This document shows, in pieces, positions 49,101-60,400 of a stretch of DNA of 64,000 nucleotides. The notes beneath the pieces are model-generated. The model worked only from the letters and a program-made list of their open reading frames with translations, did no database searches and was not told the DNA's origin. The DNA comes from Bostrychus sinensis (taxonomy: Eukaryota > Chordata > Actinopteri > Gobiiformes > Eleotridae). The position numbers and the translations under genes are program-made. The stretch covers positions 37,315,148 through 37,379,147 of the forward strand of contig CM036245.1 in the NCBI GenBank assembly GCA_020698575.1, read 5' to 3'. Positions within the stretch are counted from its first letter, which is position 1. Each line of letters opens with the position of its first letter.

Positions 49101-52100
49101 CATGGCTAACTGTCCATGATAAATATTTCTCATTTGCATTACACATTGATACTTCTGTTAATGGTGTTGTCTTTGATTGGTCAGATTTTGTGCTGGTGTG
49201 GGAGGAGCCTTTGGCCTCGCAGAAGGAGGAGCCTAACGCAGAAAGTATTATCCACAAAAGGTGGAGGGAGACGTTTCTATACCGACTCAAGCGCTCTGGA
49301 CTTTTAATAGAAACGGTCCGTCTGTTCTATCTGCCTAAATTATGTTCTGATTCATGTCAAATCTAACTTATGCAAAACTGCTGTGTATGAATTACTGTCT
49401 GATCAGAGAGAAGTGGAACAGCTGAAGAACCGCCTGTTCTTTGTGCTCCTCAACGCCCCCTGGAGTGTGCTGTGTTACTACGCAGAAGAGATCAGTCTCA
49501 GGGCACCACTACAGGTACATCATTTTCTATGGGTTATAACCCAACAAAACCCACTTACTGCTACACCAGTTTTATATGTCTATTTGTGCTTCAGGCCAGT
49601 GTTAATTTTGACAACAAATTTTTATTTTGTTTTAGTGTTAGTCTTTTGACTAAAATGCTATTTAATTTTAGTCAAGATTTAGTCAACTAAATCTCAAAGA
49701 ATTTGCCACAAATATATACTTGGGTCGACTAAATCTACAATAGATTTAGTCAACCCAAGTATATATTTGTCTTTTATTTATCAATATTTATATATTTTAT
49801 ATAACATTTAATGTTTTATAGTGGCACTGGTCTGCTTCAATGATCTTATACCACAGTTTGCAGATATTTGGCCATTGCTTCAGCATAAAACCTAACAGAC
49901 TGTTTAATCATGGTTAGCAGCAAAATGAAGGCAAACATTCAAGTGCATTATAATTACTCAAGCACACTTCCACAGAACTGTGGATGCATCCAGTAACTCT
50001 AAGTACACATGTGCAGCCTACACCAACAGCTCATCGGGACAAATACAAATTTCTAACTTTTATTAAGCTAACTGATGTCCGCATCTCTTTGACCTTGGTT
50101 GGACACTGTGGAGTTAGTTTAAATCTGATTCTGTTTGAGTTTAGTTCAGAGTTCGCCTTGCGAAATGGAGAGGAGGAGAGTTGCACTTCAAGAGAGGGAG
50201 ATATAAAAGGAGAGGAGTGGGGTCATGAAACAATGTATTTTTCCACAAACGAGAACAAAGCAGAGTTAAAACCTCGAGTTTCACTCACTGCAGGATGAAT
50301 TGGTAGAGTGAACAGGGGTTCTGATGGAAACGCATCTTTGGCGTGCTGTGGTCAGGTAGGTCAACATCATAATAAACCCCTGATAGAGTGTGACTGGCGC
50401 TGTGGAACGTGGTGGTACACATGTCTGACCCACTTAAAATCCCAGTTAGAAAATATGAACATTAACAGCAGTCTTTGATTAAAAAGGTATCAGTTTATTC
50501 ATTAGGCTACAAGCATCATTGCTTTAGGATCTTAGGTCTCCACTCATCCCGTCTGCTCATTTTCATTTCATTTTTATTCATTGATGAAAATGTCAATGCA
50601 TTTAGTTGTAGTTTTAGTCCTCATTAATTACTTTTTATTTAGTATTAATTTTGTTTTTGGCCACAAAAATATGTCATTGACAAAAACTATGACGAAATAT
50701 GTTTGTCAACAAAATTAACACTGCTTCAGTTCCTGCTATTGCTTTATACACAGAGATTTTCCAGAGGTTTATGCATGCCCTGACATTCTGTTGTCCTGCA
50801 CTGGGCCTTGGATTCCACCTGTTTCAACAATTTTGAATATATTTGAATTAAAAACCTCTTACTAATATCAACTTCTGGTGGTGCTGGTTGGGTCGTTGCA
50901 GATAGTGAATGCAGAGAACATGAACTGGTCTGAAAGAGTCCTCAAGAAGCTGTCTATCCCGAACCTACTCAGTCATTTAGTCCCCCTCACACCCCCAAAG
51001 TACTACACCTGTCAATTCCGAGCCAACAAACTGGACAGGTATTGTACCCCTCACTTCAAAGTTGTTCAAACTCAGAGAACATGGCAAAAATCACTGTTGC
51101 GCGATTTGTTTTTTTTTAGGTTCCTGGGCAGCGATGACAGGGACAACTTCTTTAAACCTACTCAGCGCCACCAAGTGGTGAGTCTTCTCTAACACACTAT
51201 TGTGTTTCGACTTGACTCTGGCCCAATTCTGCTCTTGTGTGCAGGTGTATGAGATCTTGTCAAGGACGACTTATGGCTCTGCAAAAAGAGGGGAGGTGGG
51301 CATTGACCGACTCATCAATGACAATGTCTTCACTGCTGCCTTCCCCCTGCACCAGGTCTGTACCAGTTTCACTTTTACCTCATGCCATTTGAGACCCACT
51401 AATTTGAGGCTTGGTAAATTCCAATAATCACACTTAGACCTGATAGCCATTCACATGCTAACAACAATTTAGCCCTTGGGTCTTGTGTTTGACAGACAAA
51501 ATGTCAAATACTCCTCTCCTCTAAGCTGCATTTCATTTTCTCTGGCCACAACCCAGTCTCACAGCAAAATGTAAAATAGATAAGTTGGTGCACATTGCAA
51601 AACGTGTACACTTTACAATTTGAACTCTCAAATCGTGACAGTTACATAATATATGTTCCATTCATTTCTATTGGAGTCATGTGACTTGCAGATTCAGAAA
51701 ATGAAAGGCCAAACTGCAATCAAACCTTTGAGGATTCTGCAAAACACATTGTTGTTTAAATGTCTCCTCACAGGCTATGACGGTGCAAAAAAAATACAAA
51801 AAAAAAAACCTCCTGTTAGAACAAAAATAGTAAAAAAGTGAAGACTATAACTAAAAAAATGAAAAAAAAAAAAAGTAGGGCAAAAAACAGCACCTAACAT
51901 TTACTTTATATGTAATCTATGCTCTCCATTATTGACATAGTTTATGCCTGTGTCCCCAGAGCAGTCTGGAGCCCCACTCTGGGACCCCTCCTGAGGCCCC
52001 AACCCTGAGACAGGTGCTATTGTCTCACTGGGCAGCCTGGAGCAGCTGGTGTAAATACCAGCCTCTGGACCACATCAGGGAGTATTTCGGGGAAAAGATC

Positions 52101-54354
52101 GCCCTGTACTTCGCCTGGCTCGGTAAGACCCTGAACTGACCTCGAGTGGGTTTGTAGCGGTCCTTATAAGTAAACCTGCTGTCTCTCAGGGTTCTATACG
52201 GGCTGGCTGCTCCCGGCTGCTGTCATGGGGCTGGTTGTGTTTTTAATAGGGATCTGGATCATGCAGACAGATGTCCCAGCGTAAGTCACCTGTCTGTCCC
52301 CTGCAGCTGGTTTGTTTATGTCATCTGTCTAAGCAGTGTGTAAATGTGCTTGCAGAAAGGAGGTGTGTAACAGTGGAGGCTCCTTCATCATGTGTCCTCT
52401 GTGTAAGATCTGCACCTACTGGAACTACTCCAGCATCTGCATCACCTACAAGGTACTAGACTAACCCCGGTTAATCATGTGATGCTGTTACATGTGCAAG
52501 AAATTCAGCCAAACCCAGCTGAAAATGGACTTCTCAACCCAAGATTTAAGTCATCATTATGTTAGTAAATACAACTGACTGGGTTATTGCATCATGCACT
52601 GAACAAAAACATAAATGCAAGACTTTTGTTTTGCTCCCATTTTTCATCCTCTGAACAAAGATCTAAGACTTTTTCTATGTACACAAAAGGCCTATTTCTC
52701 TCAAAAATTCTTCACAAATCAGTTGAAATCTGTGTTAGTGAGCACTTCTCCTTTGACGAGATAATCCATCTACCTCACAGGTGTGGTATATCAAGATGCT
52801 GATCAGACAGCATGAATATTGCACAGGTGTGCCTTAGGCACAGGTGAAGATGCTGGATGTGGAGGTCCTGGGCCGTCTCTGGTTGTGAGGCCGGTTGGAT
52901 ATACTGCTAAATTTTCTGAAACGCCTTTGTAGAAGGCTTATGGTAGAGAAGTGAACATTCAATTCACAAGCAACAGCTCTGGTGAACATTCCTGCAGTCA
53001 GCAGCCAACTGCACGCTCCCTCAAAACTTGTGACGTCTGTGGCATTTTGCTGTGTAATAAAACTGCACATTTTAGAGTGGCCTTTTTATGTTGCCAGCCT
53101 ACTCAACTCAGCTCAACTCAACTTTATTTATAAAGCACTTAAAAAACAACACAGTTGGCCAAAGTATTGTACACAGCATTAAGAAAATAAAAACACAACA
53201 AAGAACAAGCCTAAAACACACCTGTGCAATATTCATGCTGTCTGATCAGCATCTTGATATACCACACTTGTGAGGTGGATGGATTTCCTTGTCAAAGGAC
53301 AAGTGCTCACTAACACAGATTTCGACAGATTTGTGAAAAAATAAGCCTTTTGTGTACATAGATTAAGTCCTAGATATTTGAGTTCAGCTGATGAAAAATG
53401 GGAGCAAAAACAAGTGTTGTGTTTATATTTTTGTTTAGTCTATGTTATATTCATCATTTCAGAGCCAGTACTAAAGATACTTGTTTAGATGAACTAGAAA
53501 GTACGGTGGCCCTAAGGTGCAACATTAAAATTGTTTTTGTCCATTAAGGCCTCCATACACCAAGGTGACGATCGCCCGTCTGAAGCCGTCTGAACGGTTC
53601 TTCCACGTCGCTCATTTCCGTCCTTATGATATGTATGCGCCGTCAGCCCCCATCGCTCCAGGACGGAGGCCGTCTGACTAGTTTCCTGACGATTAGCCTT
53701 GTTGTTGAATCAGCGTCTTTGGTCTTTGGCACGAAGCGCTCTGATAGGCCTAGCACTACAGCTGCTGCGCCAATCAGCTCACGGGAATTTTAGCGGAAGT
53801 GACGGAGTGACGAGAGGTGAAAACCGCTGTGGCAGCGTACCGTCACCATTTTTGCATTTTTCGCAATTCCGTGCTGAAAGTTATCTTCTTCAAGTAACAG
53901 AGCAGCGGCACCTAATCCACACAAAACAATGTCCAAACCGGCCATTATCACGCTTCTCAAATGTTCAAACAAGCTGAGAACAGTGGCAGACCAAGGCGCG
54001 CTACATGCAGATGTACTCCGCAAACACTGTGTCACTTCCGTTTATCTTTGTTCACTGGCTAGCACCATCTGCCGCTTTGTGGGGGTAATTACATCACGCG
54101 CATGCACAAGACACGGTCTTTAGGACGGTTGTCGCTTCGGTGTATGAAGAGGGTCATGCAACGTGAGGAAACGGGAGGGAACGAGAGGAGACGAGAAGAG
54201 ACGAGCTGTCGCTCCGTCTTATCGGTGGCAGTCTGGGAGTCACCTTGGTGTATCTAGGCCTTTAAGAAAAATTAAAGGTAGATTTGAGAGGTGGATAAAC
54301 TCATCCCTCAAATAAAAAAAAATAAATAAAAAAGTCTATATTATTAAATAAATA

Positions 54355-54412
<58 letters not shown>

Positions 54413-57400
54413 CTATAATCTCTTTTGCAGGGGAGTCCTGGCCCCATCGGGGACCTATTGTTAAAGCTATATTAGCTGAACCCTTAATAAATTTGAGGCA
54501 GGGTTTTCTACAGTGGCCCAGAGAGCTCAATGAATTACAAAAGCTGAAACACACTTTACAAAAAGAAACTGCCACACGGCATTACAACAACATTCGCCTG
54601 CACCGGAAATACCCACACGACATTACAACAACAATTTTTCTGCACCGGAACATGTAGCACCAGAAGCTCTGCAGCCAGAAGCTGCTCATTTTCAGCTTTA
54701 TACTTACTTTCAAATATGTTGATATGGGCTATACATTTACTGAGCTGGCTCGCGTGATTATAACGTCCTCCAAAACAAAACAGTTGCACTATGAGTCGAG
54801 CTGAAAATGAGCAGCTTCCGGCTGCAGAGCTGTGTTGTTGTAATGTCGTGTGCGTATTTCCGGTGCAGGTAAATGTTGTTGTAATGTCGTGTGGCAGTTT
54901 CTTTTTGTAAAGTGTGTTTCAGCTTTTGTAATTCGTTGAGCTCTCTGGGCCACCGTAGTTTTCTATTTGTGGCAGCCTTAATTTAAAAGGAGGAGACATT
55001 TTGGGGAAATAGTGCTCTCTTTTAATCTGAGTCTGTATGTTTTTGTTTTTAATAATAATTATTTTAATAGTAGAAAAGCTTTTTTTTGATAGAATTTTTT
55101 TTATGACATGCTTTTTTTATTTTGAGTAGAGCTTTTTTATTTTCAAACAAGTTTTTTTATATTTATATTTAATTTCTCTACATGCATGCATTTTGTCCAC
55201 TTCCAAGAGAGAGATTTCTGCAAATAAAAACAAAACATTTTATATCAAAACTCTAGATATATTAAAATGAATGTATTGAATGTGCAGCTTTCAGATAGAA
55301 CTGGTTCCTTGTACCTTCTGATAAACTACCGTTTTTGCCTTATTTTGCATAAATTTCCTATTTTGACCCAACAGTTTCCTGGAAACTTTCGCCAATCTGC
55401 ACTTCTCACTTACTTTTTCTTTATTAGTGACCTAATCCAAGAAAAATTTCACAACTTTTGTTCCGGAAGCATTTTACTTGTAGACCAGTGAAATCGTCCT
55501 CTGCCTTTATACATTTTTTTGTATATTGCATATTATATATTTTTTATTATTTGAGGGATGGGTTTAATTTTAAGACAAGATAAAAAAAAAAACTACTTTT
55601 ATTTATCTATTGAAAAAACAACAACAAAAAAACAGTTTTGATGTTGCACCTCAGGGCCACAGTAACAAAGGGACATGTGTGTTAATGGTGTTGGCTGTGT
55701 GTTAACAGGCAGGTCTTCTTTTTGATAATGGAGGTACAGTCTTCCTGTCGGCCTTCATGGCGCTGTGGGCAGTGACCTTCCTGGAGTACTGGAAGAGGAC
55801 TAACTCATCCCTGGCCCACCACTGGGACTGCTCCAACTTCGAGGACATTGAGGTAACAGTTGTGCAGTTAAACAGCCTAACTGAAATTTTGGCTGTGTGT
55901 CCAAGCCTGGCTTATGTCTATGGGCTTAGTTTTCGAAATAACACCACAGAACATTATATTAAGTGTTTTTGATGGAAATGTATGAATATGTTGAATATGA
56001 TTATTTTGTTGGGGAAGATGTTTATTTTTAAAGCCAAAAAAGAATCACGCCTGTGTTTAAATCACTTTAAAAACTTTAGTTAATAGAGATCAGGAACCTA
56101 TATCATAAAACAACTCCTGAGTGATGAATCTGCCATGTTGGTGGTCACAGACAGAGAAATGCCATAGAGTTGCATTAAAAACAGCGATGTAAAAAAAGTA
56201 AACAAACAAGCCATGAAACATCTGTTTTAACTGCTTTGTCACTCTTGGTGAATATTTATCACACACTAAAGTATCAATATACTTTTGTGCTAACCCTAAC
56301 TCGAGTAATTTACATCCTAAATTGCTCCATTGTTTTGCTGTTGAAAAAATCTTGCGTGACCACCGATGTGACATCATGATCCCCTTCTCTACTACCTACT
56401 ATCTATCTACTACTACTTCTATTTAGAAATAATAATAGCAACAAATAATAAGCTATCAAAACATAATACAAAATGGGGTTTCTGCTCAAATGAAACTGAT
56501 ATCTTCAGAAATGTAGAATAAAGCTATGAGCCCTTTGTAAATGAGACAGATGTTTCTATCTGTTATTTTAATTTATTTTTCTGTTGCTATTTACAGTGTA
56601 CTATGTACTGTAATATTGTGGTACTATATTAAAACAGCCTAACTGAGCAGGTCTAGCCTGACTAAGCTATGTTATGTTAACAGGGTGCATTCACACTGGG
56701 CCACCTTAATCAAACTCTAATTTGTTTGCTTGGAAAGTTCTTTTGGGGAGGTGTGAATGCACAATTGAATGCTGATTCAGACCAAAAAAGAAACTCTGGT
56801 CCGACCCATGGTGAACATATGGGTCTCGGGTTGGATAAAGTGAACCCTGGTGCAGATCCAGATTGGGCTGGTTTCCACCCCATTGGGCTGGTTTGTTAAA
56901 TTTGGGCTGCTTTTCACAATATTTGGCAGGTTTTTAGAAAATATTCTGGAGAAATTACCAACAAAATAATTGTCAATGTATGTATATTAAGTATAAATAC
57001 ACATTTCAATAAACTGCTGTGTCCTCCCACTCATATCATCAGTTAATTTGTTTTAAAATGAGTGTTTCATGTTGGTATTTTTTTGCGTTTTGTTGATTCT
57101 ATAACACACTGACCAAGAAGGCTTTGTTTGCCTGACTGCACTCTTTGTGGAGAAGCTGTTGTGTTACTTTTTTAGTGCTGCTGTTAGGTTTTGTGTTCTT
57201 TCTTACATATAAGGTTTTGAACATTTAGAGTGGTTGTGATTTGGGCTGGTTTATATTCTGTTGGTTGAGTTTTAAGTTCTGTTTGGGCTAGAAACTGTCA
57301 GAGAGATCTGGCAACCCTGTATGTGAATGCCAGGCGAACCAAACGGCGTTCCAAAACTAGGACGCGGACCACACTGCAGAGCATTGTGGGTCAGCAACGC

Positions 57401-60400
57401 ACGTGTACAGCGATAACGGGAGAAATGGCTTACAGTCAGACAAGGAGTGAGGAGGAGACATATGCCCTGGGAGAAATGTGTTGTAAAGTTTTCAAGCCAA
57501 TTAGTGAGAAAATTGAGTTGTTTGGATTCACCCGTACTACAGAGCAGTTGCACTTATTGTGATTAATTTATTCTACCTGAAATAGGCTGTATAAATTTGA
57601 TCATGGCCTACCTTGCGTCTGTATAACATGGACAGCAGGGATATATAGTTGTCTGTCTCTTTAGTCCATTTAGTCTGTATATGTCTGACATATTTGGGAA
57701 AGATAGCTGCTCTTCACTGACCAATAGATGAGCAGGTTCACAGTTTTTTTTTTTTTTCAGTCTTCTCCTTTAGTAATTCTCAGTGCAGCGAGGGGGAAAC
57801 ACCTTATTCAAAAGGTTTGGTTTGATTGGCAGCGCAGTGTGAAAACGAGCCAACAAAGTAGCAACTTTAGTCCCAAATCCAGCCGAGTTTACCGGACTAT
57901 TGGGAATGAAAATGACCATATTAACATACTAACAATCACTCACATTGTGTGCAATAGGAGCGTCCACGTCCGGAGTTCACAGCCATGGCTCCGATGACAA
58001 TGAGGAACCCTGTGACCGGAGCTGAAGAGCCGTACTTCCCCGAGACCAAGCGCCTGAACCGCACTCTGACGGGCTGTTCGGTTCTCATTATCATGGTGAG
58101 GATACTCAAGCATGACAGAAGTACTGGAGTGCAGGTCGTAAGAGTATTTTGAAATTAAAGTTTTAAATAATGTCTCTCGGCAGATCGCAGTGGTGCTGAT
58201 TTTCCTGATGTCTATTATCCTCTATCGATCCATCATCACTATCATCATCTACCAGTCGACCTCTGGTGTAATTTCTGGCTTTGTGAGTATACAACAACTT
58301 AACTACTTCTGTGTGGAGTTTGCATGTTCTCCCTGTGTCTGAGTGGGTTTTCTGCAGGTCCTCCAATTTCCCCAATCAACCTAAAACATGCACAAAAGGT
58401 TAATCCTCCAGCTTGGTACTCCTGACCAGGAAGGGTCCCCAGGCACTGCAGGGTGGTCGCACACTGCTCCTGACAGGTTGCCCCATCAGCTTTCAAGGAA
58501 GGGTCAATGCAGAGAACAAATTTTCTTACAAGAACAATACAGTATCTAAACCTTAAGTCGGTACCTGTCAGTAAACACACATAATGTTTGTACATTGTAG
58601 GTAGGAGCAATGGTGCTTTGTTATGGATGATTGCCAATGGGGCCAGTAAAAAAAAAACAAAAAAAAAAATAGTAACTTAAAAGTTCTACTGGAGTTACTG
58701 TGTGTCACGTGCATAAATGTATCCATCTTTAGTCAGCTTAACCCTACCAGTGCACAGACATCAGTGCAGCCTGGGTAGAGATGCAATTGCTAAATCCATA
58801 TTACTAATGAGAAATTGCACTTTTTTTGTGTGTTTAAGGCCGCGAAGATTGCCAGTTTGTCCGGTTCAGTCTTAAATCTTGTGGTAATATTGATTCTGTC
58901 CAAAGTCTACACCTTGTTGGCCCTAATCCTCACACGGTGGGGTAAGTATTTTCTCCTTTGCAAAGATTCAGACTAATAAATGTCAAATCTGACAATGGCT
59001 GTTAAGAATAAGAGCAAGAATAAGACTAAGACAACCTTTATTAATCCCTCAGTGGGAAGTGAAACAGCATAAGTAGCAGTAGCACACAAGTGTTATCACA
59101 CAAGAACACAAGTGTATCAGAGAACAGTCTGGCCAAAGATAATTTAAAAAAAAAAAAAAACTAAACTAAAGTACAACAAGTAAAGCTAAATCAAGTAAGA
59201 TAGACTATGAGAAAATTAAATACACTATAATAAATATGTACAGTGTAAGGTCTAACCAGAAGTAAAAAGTATACATTGTGAATAGCTGTTTAAAAATAAT
59301 TACTCCACATAATAATAAATATTGCACAGGTTTTTGAAAGGTGATGACAGTTATAGCGATACTGCCCAGGTGTAATGGATTATATATTAGGAGTGTTCAT
59401 TATGGAGTCTGACAGCACTGACAGCAGCAGAAGGAAAGACCTAGGGTGTCTCTCCTTCACACAGCGAGGGTGGACCAGTCTGTCACTGAAGCTGCTCTGC
59501 AGCGCTGACAGAGCGTCCTGCAGGAAGTGTGACTCATGGTCCAGGATAGATATAAGTTTTGCCAGGACCCTTCTGTCACCAACCTACCGCACTGAGTCCA
59601 GAGACTGATGACTTTGTCCAGCTTCTTCCTCTCCCTCTCTGTGATAAAGCTGCTCCAGCAGCCCACACAGTGCAGGATGGCTGATGTTACCACACAGTCA
59701 TAGAAGGTCCTCAGGAGTGCCCCCTTCACTCCAGAAGACCACAGTCTCCTCAGGAGGTAGAGCCTGCTGGTAGGACCTGTTGCACAAAATGACAAGGTTT
59801 CAAATAGAGTTTTTAGTCTTTTTAATACTAAACAATGTTAACGTTGTGGTACTGACCAAAAAGGACTAGTACTTACTGGTATTGAAAAAAAAAAGTGTTG
59901 ATACCAGGCGGGTCTTGAGACAGCACTACAGAAAGCTACATGTCACATTTAGTTCTCTAAACTGGGCATTTTACCGTGTTCTACTCCTGTTTCAGAGATG
60001 CACCGAACTCAAAGTCAATATGAAGATATGTTCATCCTCAAAGTCTTCATCTTCCAGTTTGTCAACTTCTACTCCTCTCCAGTCTACATCGCCTTCTTCA
60101 AGGGCAGGTACCTACTGCCTCTCACCATCTTTGATTTTGTTTTAGTCTCGGGTAGTCCTAGCTCAACCATGGTTTTGTCCTGGTCTGACTGTCATATTTT
60201 GGTCCAGGTTTGTTGGAGTGCCTGGAAACTACAATACTCTGTTTGGGGTCCGCAACGAAAACGTGAGTACCTTCAGCTCTGGAGAGGAGCCTAGTCCTGG
60301 ATAAGTCCTTCTAGTCTTTTTCATGTGTGTGGGGTATTGGTGGGAATTTGTTTCTATCTCATCTCATGGCTTCTTTTGTAGCAAATTCTGAATTTATAAT

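Noticed and set aside
54336..54575. 79-codon frame with poly-Asn
   Set aside because: Translation of the (ATT)n microsatellite on the - strand.
56693..57870. Single DNA transposon spanning most of intron 11
   Set aside because: The possible ends are only loosely complementary and no target duplication could be found.
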